This document shows, in pieces, positions 10,583-22,600 of a stretch of 64,000 nucleotides of DNA. The first letter of the stretch is position 1. The number at the start of each line of letters is the position of its first letter. The DNA is taken from positions 620,001-684,000 of the forward strand of contig JAGPYM010000006.1 of the NCBI GenBank assembly GCA_020736575.1. The letters are read 5' to 3'. This stretch comes from Thelonectria olida. Lineage: Eukaryota; Ascomycota; Sordariomycetes; Hypocreales; Nectriaceae. The notes beneath the pieces were generated by a model that made no database searches, was not told the origin of the DNA, and worked only from the letters and a program-made list of their open reading frames with translations. A program made the translations under genes and the position numbers.

Positions 10583-11008
10583 TCACACTCTTCCCAGCCG
10601 TAGCTCGTCATTTTCCCCCGCTTCCGAGGCTGCGCTATTTACACCTGCCTCACGAAGCCCTCGACGATTCTGACGGGCCTTATCAAACCTAATGCCTTTA
10701 CAGCCGAGGCAGCTAGTTCTTTTGCCTCTGTAGTCGAACTTATGCTGTATTACAGGCGTTTTTCGTCGCCTGGCCGGAATCTCTCGCGGGTCTTGCCGGT
10801 AGTCCCGTAAGCCTCAAAGAGGTCATTAATAATGCATTGCCTCCAGATTGAGAAATGGAAAGCTTCATAGGAACGTTCTCCAGTGTCAACAGCTTAGCCA
10901 GTAGGCTGACATACCATAGGGACTTGTGCCAGGCGATTTACTGCTAATGTGTCTCGGGAGGAAATTTTCGGAAGTCAAGAAACATGCTTTTGAAAGCGTT
11001 GTTTCCAT
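10583..11008 (-). pseudogene. Decayed coding fragment resembling a piggyBac-like transposase C-terminus
   Basis: On the minus strand a frame opens at ATG 11008 and crosses a plausible intron (GTATGT donor). It continues through FHFSIWRQCIINDLFEAYG and ends at a TAA near 10757. A +1-shifted frame then stays open to 10583 and reads IQHKFDYRGKRTSCLGCKGI, followed by a basic Arg/Gln-rich stretch. The pattern H-K-x3-R-G-K-R-x2-C-x2-C-K-G resembles the Cys-rich C-terminus of fungal piggyBac-type (DDE_Tnp_1_7) transposases; that identification is from memory and tentative. The frame break and missing catalytic region mark it as a relic. It ends about 90 bp from a tRNA gene. A small lineage-specific gene with an unrecognised intron is the alternative. 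Confidence 0.4.
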
Positions 11009-11096
11009 TGATTTGTTGGCGAGTTGTCCCTCTGCGACAGTGGCCAAGCCAGATCACAAATATGGGTGGAGATAGCCGCCCGCTCAACTCATCTAC

Positions 11097-11193
11097 GGCA
11101 GAGTGGCCGAGTGGTTAAGGCGTTGCACTTGAATTCCCACGTTTGAGATATGCAATACGTTCGCGTTCGCAAGTTCGAATCTTGTCTCTGTCG
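11097..11193 (+). tRNA. tRNA-Ser(UGA) with intron
   Basis: The acceptor stem pairs GGCAGAG with CTCTGTC (one G-U), followed by discriminator G at 11193, as expected for serine. The D arm is GCCGAGTGGTTAAGGC. The anticodon stem TTGCA/TGCAA encloses CTTGAAA with anticodon TGA at 11130-11132. A 16-nt intron (11134-11149) sits after position 37, the canonical site. A long variable arm, typical of class II tRNAs, precedes the T arm GCAAG-TTCGAAT-CTTGT. The mature length is 81 nt before CCA addition. It decodes UCA serine codons. Confidence 0.95.
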
Positions 11194-11202
11194 AAGTATT
11201 TA

Positions 11203-11207
11203 TTTTT
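11203..11207 (+). terminator. Pol III terminator of tRNA-Ser
   Basis: A run of five T residues 10 nt after the tRNA discriminator base, the usual RNA polymerase III stop signal. Confidence 0.7.
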
Positions 11208-11820
11208 GTTTCTTTCATGAAATAGAAACGAATTTTTGTGTGTGGGAGTGGAAGGGAGACAAGAAGGGAATAAAGAGTTCACCAGAGGGGTGAAGGGTCA
11301 CCCGTAGTGTCACAAGAACGAATTGATAACTCTAGGCTTGCTCAATTCTATTTCTATTCTATACCACATCTATCAGGCTATGCCTATCTCCAAACTGCCT
11401 AGGTAGATGAATAGGAAATTCGTACACTATTAACGCTCCCTCTACACGAATATAAATCGAGCCTGGAGTTAAGTTAACATAGAACTTCATTATTATTAAT
11501 TATGGAATCTAGATATACGATACTGAGTCACACCAAGATCAGTGTTATGTCCGTGGCGTAAAGTGCCTAGGCAATCCTTTTATTTTTAAAGTCTGATGTG
11601 TAGCTGTGTGTAATTCTCCCCTTCCCATGGACGGATTGCATCAAGGTGTAGGGTAAGCTAGTTGGCAAGAGCAGAGCCACGGCTTGCTGATTTGGACGGC
11701 TCCACCAATCCCGAAGCTTAGCCCGAAATTTCCACACTCATCTTTTGACTTGAACACTGACGACCATCACCACCCAGCCCATTCCGAGTCGCAGACGATT
11801 TTTCTGCGCGCGCAATCGCC
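11208..11820. other. AT-rich gene-free stretch beside tRNA-Ser
   Basis: No gene is visible. The part from about 11340 to 11610 is noticeably richer in A and T than its surroundings (for example CATTATTATTAATTATGG near 11489). It contains two CCTAGG palindromes (11397-11406 and 11565-11572). Its place next to a tRNA and a transposase-like fragment fits decayed mobile-element DNA, but I see no terminal repeats. The last 100 bp should be the bL34m promoter. Confidence 0.4.
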
Positions 11821-12280
11821 ATGAACACAATGTTCCAGTCCATCACGCGCATTGCGCGCCCCGTACTCGCCAAACCGATCTCTCAATCGCCTAGGTAAGC
11901 CTCCCTCCAACCCGCTCACCCACGCTCCTCAGCTCTTCAGGAAAACCATATTGACCTTCTACCTCAACAGGACCTTCACTACCCTCGTCCCTCTTCGGCC
12001 TTCCCTGACTCCTCTTACCTCTGCAATCCGCCGAACCGCGCTGCCCACCACATTCACTCCCTCCGCCGCCAGTGCCGATATCGTCCCTACGAGCGCCATC
12101 TCCGCGCACCCTGCTCTGGGCGGCTCGCAGATCCGATGCGGTCCCCGAAACACAATGAATGGGCACACCCGATTGATCCAGAAGCGAAGACATGGCTTTC
12201 TCTACCGCATGCGAAGCAGGACTGGCAGGAAGATCCTGCTCCGGAGGAGAATCAAGGGCCGCAAGAACATTGCCGCGTAA
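11821..12280 (+). CDS. Mitochondrial large-subunit ribosomal protein bL34m
   Basis: A mitochondrial homologue of bacterial L34. Exons 11821-11894 and 11971-12280 (intron GTAAGC..CAG) encode 127 residues. The C-terminus reads RHGFLYRMRSRTGRKILLRR and then RIKGRKNIAA, the hallmark L34 sequence of basic residues that binds 23S-type rRNA. The first 80 residues are Arg/Ser/Thr-rich with almost no acidic residues, as in a cleavable mitochondrial presequence. A second ATG at 11830 is also possible as start. Confidence 0.92.
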
Positions 12281-15178
12281 GACGCATGAGCGATGAGAAG
12301 AACATACTGGGATGGATTGACGACAATGCACTTGACTTCAGAAGGAAGAGGGACGGAATGGCTGTGGTGATGAAGGACAATCTCCTGTACGATATCGAAG
12401 GGACGAGGATGACCAGGCGGGATGGGAGGACTGGCAACCGTCTTCGGTCTTGCTTTGGTGTGATACAACTTGTACAAAAACATACCAAACTCGAATACCG
12501 ATAAGTCAATTTACAAAGCTATCTAGGCTCGGAATTCGCGCCCCGAAACGCAGACTCAACTTTCACGTGGAATAGCTGTCGCATCATTGGACGAATACTT
12601 CGGGCCCAATTCTCATGACGGTGGAGGAACTCAGCTCGGTGTAAGCAAGCGAGATTCCCGAACAACTCGCAGCATTGTACAAGAAAACAAGTTTTGCGAA
12701 GATTTTAGGACAACGACTATCTTTCATTTGGACGTCCTCCGTGTTCAAGTCCATGGAGCTGAGGTTGGAACGGCCGAGCGGATCTCACGGCAATTTATGC
12801 TCGGTGAAAACGACCGGCTCTTTTTCTCTTCAAAGAGAGAACAATACAAGACTCGGGGAAGACACCGCAACGAGAAAGGAAGCATTGGAACCGTTCGGAA
12901 AGGACGGAGGTTCGAATGCATCGTGAAGAAAGGAGCATAGACGAGTATGCGCGCGGGGGAGCACCGCCGAGTCTCGGCCCTCTCAGCCCTGCTCTGAGGA
13001 TGCCACGAACATCATCAGGTTGACAATTACTCCTTTGAGGAAGGGCTCGGAAGTTTTTATCACATGGAGCTGACAGCAACGCTCGAGAATAGACATCTTG
13101 ATCCTCGGTATTTAGTCCTACCCCTCATTCTAGCGCGAGATGCTTGGATGCAGATCCCCAGGAACAGCGAGGCACGGCACGTTTGAAGGCGAAATAGTAA
13201 GCAACGCATACACCGAGGACAGTCTGGTGTGTAACGGAGATGGACAGTATGTAGGCTGACATGCATATCTGCATCGCGCACCGTCTCTGTCCACGCGGCC
13301 GGATGACGGGAACGGATTAGGGAGGTGGGTGAAGTTGGAGGGCTCGAGTTGCGTGCGGTTGGAGGAGTGAGTGGGCTGAGCATCGATCGGTCGGTGAGGT
13401 GGTGGTGATGGATGGTTAGGACGGCTGGGTAGGCAAGTCGTGAAGGTTGTGTGCGGAATAGGATATCTGGTCCTGGTGGATGAGACAGGCATCGGTACAT
13501 ATATTGTCGAATAAACGGCTTTACTTATTTCCATTTCATATGTAGGACCATATCCTTCGATTCATCACATAGATCTGCATGTCTCTCACCGTCGATCTCA
13601 CTCTATTTGATACGAGATGTGAGAGACACTGCAAGAGATTAAAAAAAAGGAAATGAAAAAGACAACTACCAACGATACTGGTAACCGATTACCCCACAAA
13701 CTAGAACCTTCCCCCCTCGCACCATTATCCAAGTCTGGAAAAGGGAGGGAGACGTTCCGTTGCTAGCATCTCGGGATGTGGTTCAAATTGGGGGTTAGAC
13801 TGAGCGAGTGAGAGAGGGGCACCATCGTCAACGCGCTTCTAGTTGTCTTGGCTTCGAGGGAAATGGAAATGACGTCGACACCGGCAGATGGAGAATATTC
13901 CATTCACTACGCACGTAACTAGTTAGATGGGTACTCGGTAAGTTGCCTGAGGAGTTGGTTGGATAAAACACAAGGCTTGGCCTCGTCCTCAAGCCAACCC
14001 TCGGCGGCAAGTCGACTCTGACGATTGGATAATGCGCAATTTGCACATCACTCGGCTGGCTTCTAGACAAGGAACGAATAAACTGCCAGGCCTTACTTGT
14101 GCCATTTCACAACGTCTCAATCACAAGACACAAGTTTTAGAGCAGATAATAATGAGACGGCAGACCCAATAAGCCGCCGACGTGGGATTCTCACAACTCC
14201 ACCAAATGGTGAAGAGGATTCAGGAAAACAAGGGTCGTGGCCCAATAGTTGTGCCACTTTGGGCGACACACTCTCTCTGTCTCTCCATTTTAGTCCTCTT
14301 TTCATCACCCGTCCACGTACAGCTCCCACTTACACCGAGACAACTCCATGATTCTGCCCTGTCCTGCCCTGTCCTGACCTTTGCCCACCGTCCCGTCCTC
14401 GTCTCTTCCAACATGCCTGCTCGCCAACCTTGCAGCCCTCCACCCCCTCATCCTTGGCATCTCCCATCACTTTTCGGCCTCGTACGAACGTCTTGTGTAG
14501 ATCCTAGAACAAAAAAGACCCTTCACGTGGTTGCCCACTCTGGCAGATCATGCCCCTACCCAGCAACCTCCCCCAATCTTGCCCGTCTAGGAAGCTCATC
14601 CGACAGCCCTGGCCAACCCCAACAACTCACCAAAATAATGCTGGTTTTGGCTTTAGCCCTAGTCCGCTATAACCGCCGCTCCTACAAGAGGGAAACGCAT
14701 ACTATCCGGACGGAGGACGAGAGAAGAAGAGAAAATGCTAGCCTCACCGAAAGTCACCAACGCGCGACCACCCCCCTTCCGCACCCCACGTACACATCGT
14801 GCTATTCCGCGTGGTTTCCTGTCCTAGGTTGTTTGCTTGGTGGGTTTATTCCTGCGCCCGTGTCTCGGCGCTGGCGGGTAAGCCTGCCTCCCTATGGGAT
14901 GGGGAACCATGATGGATGCCACACGGGACGTGAGAGGGCGGCATACGGCTAGAGAAAGCAAGACGGGGAAGAGAGAATACATAGCGGAAATTCTATAAAA
15001 GGCGTTAGCTAGCCCGCTTGAAGTTATTGTGTAGAGACAGAGACATTCCAATCCAGTCTTTCCTCCAGGGTCCTGAAGCCTCGTACACTTATAGACCCGA
15101 GTTTCTTGTCTGCAGTGCAAGACGTTGAGTTTCGTATAGGACTCCTAGGCTTGTTTCGGCTCTTTTTTGGTCTTCGTC
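12281..15178. other. 2.9 kb gene-free interval upstream of the lipase gene
   Basis: I find no supportable gene. Open frames here are Pro/Ser/Arg-rich and lack introns or recognisable domains. Short tandem CCTGT/CCTGCCCTG units occur at about 14360-14380. A TATA-like TATAAAA at 14994-15000 lies 180 bp before the lipase start and may be its core promoter element. Confidence 0.5.
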
Positions 15179-16323
15179 ATGCGTGTCCTCCCTTTCCTCT
15201 CCGTCGTCGGCGTGGCCTCGGCTGCCTCCATCAAGAGCTATCTTCGCGCTCTTGAGGATCGAGGTGCGTTTTGACAACTAAAGCAGCAAGCAGTTAACTG
15301 ATCTTTGATCTTAGCTGTCACTGTGACTTCTACGAACCTTGCAAACTTCAAGTTCTATGCCCAGCACTCCGCTGCGGCGTATTGCAATTGGAATGCCGCA
15401 GCCGGGGCTGCAGTTTCATGCTCGGGATCCTGCCCAACCGTCCAGAGCAACGGTGCCAAAGTCGTAGCATCTTTTGGGTAAGTAACTGTTCAACACTCCC
15501 CATCTTTCATGGCCAAATCTAGGAGAGACCGCTGATTTGGTACTGCAGAGGCGAGGATACTGGCATTGGCGGCTACGTCTCAACAGACGCAACCCGCAAG
15601 GAAATCGTCATCTCCGTCCGCGGCAGCAGCAACGTCCGCAATTGGATCACCAACCTCGAGTTCCTTTTCAGTTCGTGCAGTGACCTCTCTTCCAACTGCA
15701 AAGCCCATTCGGGCTTCAAGGAGGCCTGGGACGAGGTGTCCACCGCCGCAAAGGCCGCCATCGCCAAGGCTAAGACGGCCAATCCCACCTACACCGTCGT
15801 CGCTACCGGCCACTCCCTCGGCGGCGCCGTGGCGACCTTGGCTGCTGCGTACCTTCGCAAGGCCGGCTACTCGGTCGACTTGTACACATTCGGCTCGCCA
15901 CGCGTGGGTAACGACTACTTCGCCAACTTCGTCACCAGCCAAACCGGCGCTGAATACCGCCTCACGCACCTCGACGACCCGGTACCTCGTCTACCGCCCA
16001 TCATCTTTGGCTACCGTCACACGTCTCTTGAATACTGGCTCTCCACTGGCGACTCGGACACGACGGCGTACGGCATCTCCGACATTAAGGTGTGTGAAGG
16101 CATTGCCAACATCGGCTGTAACGCGGGCACCATTGGCCTTGACATTGAAGCGCACCTCATCTATTTCCAGGATCTCTCCGGCTGCACTGGAACTTTCACG
16201 TGGAAGCGTGACGACTTGACCGACGCCGAGCTCGAGGAGAAGGTGAACAGCTGGGCCCTGCAGGATGTGGAATACATCTCCAACAAAACTTCGGCCAGGC
16301 GATGGAAGTCTGCCCAGCGATGA
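15179..16323 (+). CDS. Secreted triacylglycerol lipase, class 3 (Thermomyces/Rhizomucor type)
   Basis: An extracellular alpha/beta-hydrolase that cleaves triacylglycerol esters. Exons 15179-15263, 15315-15477 and 15549-16323 encode 340 residues. A signal peptide is visible ([15 protein letters not shown], cleavage near residue 15). The nucleophile elbow is GHSLGG with Ser172. The other catalytic residues, by alignment in memory with the Thermomyces enzyme, are Asp226 in [11 protein letters not shown] and His285 in DIEAHLIYF. Cysteines at about 52, 64, 68, 126, 133, 265, 273 and 295 suggest disulphides. The mature N-terminus [16 protein letters not shown] is typical. The C-terminal 45 residues form a charged extension beyond the usual lipase end. 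It converges on RAD7 with a 254 bp gap. Confidence 0.93.
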
Positions 16324-16577
16324 AACTCGATGAGGATCGATTGAAATTTTGTTCTGTTTATATTGGAAGCATGAAAATCATGACTGAGAACGTACATACG
16401 TCAAATAACTCGAGAGAGTTGGATATCTGCGAGATTAAAAGTACTCTTCGAGCAATCTCAAGCCTTGACTGCCCGACTTGTTGACTGAATCGTGCGACTG
16501 GCACCGTAACTAGGCCATATCTCAGCACAACTGAACGAATTGCCCCAACGCCTCCAGCTGATACAAAGTCCAAAATC

Positions 16578-18713
16578 TTAGTTGTCAACGCCTTCCATCA
16601 TCATGCCAAGCGCATTAGGAACACCGACCAAGATGACCCCACGTGGCACCCGGACATCCCTGACCTTCATGCACCCGAAAACATTCACTTCACGAATGTT
16701 GGGGCACGCTCGGAAGATACTTCCCACAATAAAGTCCGTCACCTCTTCGCAAAAGGAAATCTCCAATTCTCGCAGTTCTGGGTAGTCGGCATTCTCGTTG
16801 AACACTTCCTCAAAGGCCTCTCGTGAAATATGCCGGCAGGCATGCACATTCAGGTATTGAAGCTTTTGTCCAGAGTGTGCCATCAAGGCCTTGAATCCCT
16901 CACCGCACAAGCCGATTCCGTCAGGGTTCTGACGAGGCATCGTCGAGTCCAATTGTCGGCATTTCTGAAAGTCGATGTCAAGTAATGGCAAGTTGGCCCA
17001 ATCTTTGAAAAGGTCCACGATACCCTTGTCCGTCAGAGACTCACTGTCGGTGATGCGGAGTTTCGTCAGGGAACGACAATGGTCATGGATCGCCTTTAGA
17101 ACCGTGTCATCAAGATCAGGGACAATCTTGAGGGAGAACGTCTGGAGTCCCTGACCGATATGAGAGAGCGTGTGAATATAGGTGGCATTGGCTGTCTTGT
17201 TATGCAACTGGAGTCCAAGGTGCTGAAGCTTGGATATGTTGGCGATGGACTTGACGCCCTCGTTAGTGAGCGACTGGTTGTTCGAGATCTTCAGTCGGGT
17301 CATATTGGGACAATGTTTGCCGAGCAGGGCTACACTTTCGTCTCCGAAGTGCTTATCAGTGTAGTAGACTTGCAGAGCCTTCAATGTTTGGCCCTTGACC
17401 TTGATGAACTCTTGCCATTTCTCTTCGCTTAAAAGGTTCGCACCATGGAGATAGAATGACTCAAGTGAGATATCGCGGGTCAGTAGGTAATCCATCACCT
17501 CATCTTTGAATTGGATGCCACAACGAATTTTCAGGTGGCGGAGGTTCGGAGACACCTGGAAGATGCTCATGAACTCTTGTTCATGGAGTTTCGCACCATC
17601 GTAGATGCGAAGCGTCTCAGTGTTGGGCTGCGAGAAGAGGGGCAGTGTTTCTGGTTTCATTAGACGGCGCTTTGAGAACATCCGGGCGATTTTGTCGATT
17701 ACGTGCTCAGGCAAATCACCCAAGTTGTCTGCCAAATCGACGTTCTTGGCCAAGGTTTGAACGCAGAGCGTGGCCAAGCTCTTGGTGCCAACGTCGCCAT
17801 CCAGGATTCGGCTTTGAATAGTTCTCCGCCTCCCCACACCGCTTGCGGCAGGCTGTTTCCGCGGCTTCTTTTTTGTCTGGCCTTGCTGTTGCTCCTTGGC
17901 CACCTGTCGTCCGCATGGAGCGCACAACAAGCCGCCCTCGGGGCCAGCAACAGAGTAGGGGGTGACTGTGAACCGTTTATCGCACATGGCACAGTTCTCC
18001 ATCTGACCCGGTGCAGGGGCGCCTCGCTCCTCGAAGATGGCACGGGCGATGTCGTCGTCATCCTCCGAGTCACCCGCATTCCTCTTTCGCTTCTTGAAAG
18101 ATTTGCTCTTCTTGATCTTCTCCAAAGCCTTGTCTTCCTGATTCCTCTTTTTTGACTGCTCACCTGTTCTATTTCGAACTGATCCCCGTGTTGAGGTGGT
18201 CGACTCAGTTAGAATGGGGGCAGTCTGGTTGACGTCAGCGCCCTCCTCGTTGTCCTGCTGTTCGGTAGCGGCTTGACGTCGACGTGTTTCGGCTTCCTCT
18301 CGAATACGTGAAGCAGAGATGTTATGTGACTAGACAGAAATTAGTATATTTGCCAAACGTGTGGAATTTCGAAGCTTGCAGCAAGGAAGTCTGTCAATGC
18401 GGATTGCCTTTGGGACTCTGTCAGCGAGCATGAACATAATGTGAATACCAAAAAGTTGACTTACGGTCCATAAACGGCGCGGGTTGGCCTCTGAGGTGCC
18501 GCATTAGGAGGTTGACCGTCATTCTGGTTGTTATTTTGACTGATTACTTGAGGCGCATTGTGATTCTGGTTCTGGTTCGGGTTCTGGTTCGGGTTCTGGT
18601 TCGGGTTCTGGTTCGGGTTCTGGTTCGGGTTCTGGCGGGCGCTTCGGCGGGCCCTAAAGGAGCATTCAGCGATCACAAGGACATGAAGGTAGAGCATCGA
18701 TGAATACTGACAT
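16578..18713 (-). CDS. RAD7: DNA repair protein Rad7 (LRR protein of global-genome NER)
   Basis: Rad7 pairs with Rad16 in the complex that recognises and clears UV lesions in non-transcribed DNA. My model has exons 18713-18708, 18631-18465, 18407-18380 and 18329-16578, giving 650 residues. The joins produce YGPQSALTDFLASHNISASR, the conserved Rad7 N-terminal motif. This requires a GC-AG intron at 18330-18379 (GCAAGC donor). A putative zinc-binding pair (CAMC and CAPC) lies near residues 178-205, then about twelve leucine-rich repeats run to the C-terminus. The N-terminus is an Asn/Pro/Gln repeat encoded by a 12-nt tandem. The first exon (ATG TCA) is the least certain; an in-frame ATG at 18698 without the first intron is an alternative. 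RAD16 starts 893 bp away on the opposite strand. Confidence 0.88.
18330..18379 (-). other. Inferred GC-AG intron in RAD7
   Basis: A 50-nt intron with donor GCAAGC, branch-like ACTAAT and acceptor TCTAG. No GT donor gives the conserved FLASHNIS reading; the GC donor does exactly. Confidence 0.65.
18564..18633 (-). repeat. 12-nt tandem repeat coding Asn-Pro-Asn-Gln in RAD7
   Basis: About five to six near-identical units of AACCCGAACCAG (sense strand), each adding one NPNQ to the N-terminus of Rad7. The unit length is a multiple of three, so copy-number change would keep the frame. Confidence 0.85.
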
Positions 18714-19606
18714 GATGAACTTGGTGTGAGCACTGCTCTTGAGAAAAGTCACCGTCAACTTGCCGCCAAAGTCACAAGGGCGTGACGACGACTGGTCATT
18801 CAAGACGTTTGGTTGGAAGCAGATAATGGAAGGACAGAAGTTTGCATGTGCAGCGGGCGCAAACGGGAAGGAGGTAGCGTCCCTCATCCCGTTTGTAAAA
18901 GCTGTCATTCACAACTGTGAGGAAGCACGGCGCGGAATTAACACGGTGTCAGGTGACTAAAGTGCAAATCAATATAACCCCTGGCTGCTGCATGCACTGT
19001 CCATTGGCTTCAAATCGGTGCAAACTGCGGAGGCAACATGACATCGCACAGTGTCGATCGAAAGCCAAACGGCCTCTTAGCGGGATCTGATCAGTCACGT
19101 GACATCGCGTCGAGGGGCAACGCGCAAGTCGCCATTTCTGCCTGCGACTAGGCACTGTGAAGCTGTGAATTGAGGCGCCCCTTCCAGCAGCGCTTCAGAA
19201 AGGAGCAGTGGCAACTTTCCTTTCTCCTTCACCTCACCCTTCGTCCCATTTTCCGTCGCTTGTTGGGGGCGGAGACTTCATCCCCCATTCACTTCGAAGA
19301 CTACTTTCGTCTTTTGTTTTTTCCTGTCGATTTATTCACGTTTTCATGCCGGCACCGCACTTGCCCATCCTTCGCTTTGCCCTGTAACTCTGCGCAGTGC
19401 AGCACCAAGTACTCAGAGCTGCAGGGGCTTCCCTAGAAAGCGTGCCTCCATCACCCCCTTGGCACAAAGTCAATACCCCATGGTTATAGGAACCTGTCAA
19501 GACCAAATATTTGGCGTTCCCTCATTTCACTAACTACTTACTATCCTCGCCTCGCCACGACTCCCAAAATTGCAGAGTGGAACATTCCACCAGCAACGTC
19601 GAAACC
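18714..19606. promoter_or_regulatory. Divergent RAD7/RAD16 intergenic region
   Basis: An 893 bp region separates the two start codons and should hold both promoters and leaders. No other gene is seen. The RAD16-proximal half is pyrimidine-rich on the plus strand, as in many fungal leaders. Confidence 0.65.
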
Positions 19607-22600
19607 ATGCCTCGAGGTCGTCCCTCACTCCGGGGATCCTCTACTCCAAACGGTGGGTTTCGATCATCATCCCTGCAACCTTGTGCTAATTTATAACCTA
19701 GATCCTCGAGATGCTTCCGCAACTCGGCTGACTCGATCGGCTTCTTCCAAGAATTTGGTTGGTCCTGGCTCTGAAGACCCTGAAGATCCCAGCGCCCTGG
19801 TTCTCGAACCTAAACGGCCAAGAGGCCGCCCCAAAAAGTCGTCTTTGGGAGTGAGTGAGCCTCCTGCCACTGTCACGGCTAAGCGACCTCGTGGAAGACC
19901 AAGCAAGGCCTCTGCACTGGGAAGTGCGTCAGTCTCTTCGGTGCCAACTCCAGTGGATAGCTCTTCCGAGTGTGAATATTCTACTCCTGCCACTAGCAAA
20001 GTACCAACACCTGCTGCAACCGATGTCAACAAATCTTTCTCGTCTTTTGAGGTGCAGATTCCAGGACCATCCCTCCAACAGCCAGACCGCGAACGACGAC
20101 TCAGATCTAGTATCTACTCCATGAACTCTGCACCCAAGAGCAAGAGAAGCGAGATTCTTGACTCTGAAGATGAGGACTTCTCCGATGTCAGCCGAGATGC
20201 CATAGTTGCCCGTCGGCTCCAGAATGAGGAGTTTGACAAAGTGGACAAAGTCATGCCACCGTTGCCGTTGCTGCGTAGAAGCACGCGTGCATCTGGCTCA
20301 ACCCCGTCTCCAGCTCCTGCCAAAGCCCCGATCGTCAAGCGAACTCGCGCATCCACTAGTTCTACCTTCACTCACGAGAGACCCACGAAGAAGGTTAGAG
20401 TTATCCCCGACTCTGATGATTCTCTGGGCGCAATCGATATGGATGCAGAAATAGCCGCAGCCGCAGGGCTTGAAGGTGTTGAGGACCCTATTGACTCCGA
20501 GATCGATGATTCATTCTCCGATGGGGAAGATACGAGCGAAGCCGAGGATGCATCGAGCGACGACGAAGTTCCATTGGCAAAACGAACCTCCCTTACAAGT
20601 CGCCCAGCGCCCAAGGCTCAAAGCCGTGGCGGCGTTATCGTGCCACGCCGTCGCATACCACCCGCAGGCCCCGATCCCCAACCAGTGCTACCATCCAATT
20701 CCCCAGCAGACCTCTTATCGGACGATGCCTTGCCCTCCCTTGATGAAAGTACTGAATTCTCTTCAGTCGCAGATGGTCTTAGCTCTGCCAACAATAGTGA
20801 TGCTGACGAGCCCTCGTTGCCGGAAATGCGGAGAATTGCAAACGCAAGACGGGCTTTCCGACGACCAGGAAGCAATCGACGAGTGAGAAAGGAGCGAGAT
20901 CGACTCGAAAGCAACCATCCGGAGATCAAAACCATGTGGACAGATCTGCAGAACATGCCTGTTCTCAAGGCTGGAAAAGCAAACCAGCCACAGACAATTT
21001 CTCGACAGCTCAAACCGTTCCAACTGGAAGGTCTAGCATGGATGACGGCTATGGAGCAGACCGAGTGGAAGGGAGGTCTCCTTGGAGATGAAATGGGATT
21101 GGGTAAAACCATTCAAGCTGTCTCCCTTATCATGTCCGACTATCCCGCTAAGCAGCCGTCGCTTGTCCTCGTTCCCCCCGTTGCTTTGATGCAGTGGCAG
21201 CAGGAAATTAAATCGTATACCGATGGGACGCTGAAGACATTCGTGTTTCATGGTACGAACCAGAAGGCCAAGAGTATGACCGCCAAGGAGCTCAAGAAAT
21301 TCGATGTCATCATGATGTCCTACAACAGTCTTGAGTCAATGTACCGAAAACAGGAAAAGGGCTTCAAACGCAAGGACGGCATCTACAAGGAGCGGAGTGT
21401 CATGCATTCAATCAACTTCCATCGTGTTATCCTTGATGAAGCTCACTGCATCAAAACACGAACCACCATGACTGCCAAGGCGTGCTTTGCTCTGAAGACC
21501 ACATTCAGATGGTGCTTGACAGGGACGCCGCTTCAGAATCGAATTGGGGAGTTCTTTTCCTTGGTTCGATTCCTGAACATCCGCCCCTTTGCGTCATACC
21601 TTTGCAAGCAATGCCCCTGCTCTACTCTTGAGTGGAGCATGAACGAGGACAGCCGCTGCAGCGAATGCAATCATGCTGGTATGCAACATGTGTCCCTTTT
21701 CAACCAGGAACTTCTGAACCCCATTCAGAAGTTTGGCAACCTTGGTCCAGGTCGAGAGGCTTTCCGAAAGCTTCGACTGATGACTGATCGGATCATGCTA
21801 CGCCGTCTCAAGAAAGATCATACCAACTCGATGGAACTTCCTGTCAAGGAGATCTATGTTGACCGCCAGTTCTTTGGAGAGGAAGAGAATGACTTTGCCA
21901 ACAGTATCATGACCAATGGTCAGCGGAAGTTTGACACTTATGTCGCCCAGGGTGTTCTTCTGAACAACTACGCCAACATCTTTGGTCTGATCATGCAGAT
22001 GCGCCAGGTCGCTGATCACCCGGATCTGATCCTGAAGAAGAATGCCGAAGGCGGACAAAACGTGCTTGTTTGCTGCATTTGTGACGAGGCTTCCGAAGAT
22101 ACAGTGCGCAGTCGGTGCAAGCACGACTTCTGCAGAGCCTGTGTCAGTAGCTATGTCCGCTCTACAGCAGAACCCGATTGCCCACGATGCCATATTCCGC
22201 TATCCATTGACCTTGAACAGCCCGAGATCGAGCAGGATGAGAACCTTGTCAAGAAGAATTCGATTATCAATCGAATTAAAATGGAGAATTGGACTTCGTC
22301 GTCGAAGATTGAGCTGCTCGTGCATGAGCTTCACAAACTTCGTTCTGACAATGCCAGTCACAAGTCCATCATCTTTTCACAGTTCACAACCATGCTTCAG
22401 CTGATTGAATGGCGACTCCGTCGAGCTGGTATTACTACAGTGATACTTGATGGAAGCATGACACCTGCCCAGCGACAGGCGTCCATTGAACATTTCATGA
22501 ACAATGTTGACGTTGAATGTTTTTTGGTGTCTCTTAAAGCTGGTGGCGTCGCGCTCAATCTTACCGAGGCCTCGCGAGTCTTCATCGTTGATCCGTAAGC

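Noticed and set aside
12288..12504. 72-codon frame after bL34m (MSDEKNILGWIDDNALDF...)
   Set aside because: It is fairly protein-like but lies in the expected 3' UTR, has no known family, and overlaps the end of bL34m in another frame if extended upstream.
12908..12930. GGTTCGAAT, a possible tRNA T-loop/B-box
   Set aside because: Flanking bases do not pair and no A-box or acceptor stem is present.
14182..14952. 256-codon open frame on the plus strand
   Set aside because: Composition is Pro/Ser/Arg-rich with no domain, and it sits in CT-rich DNA upstream of the lipase gene.
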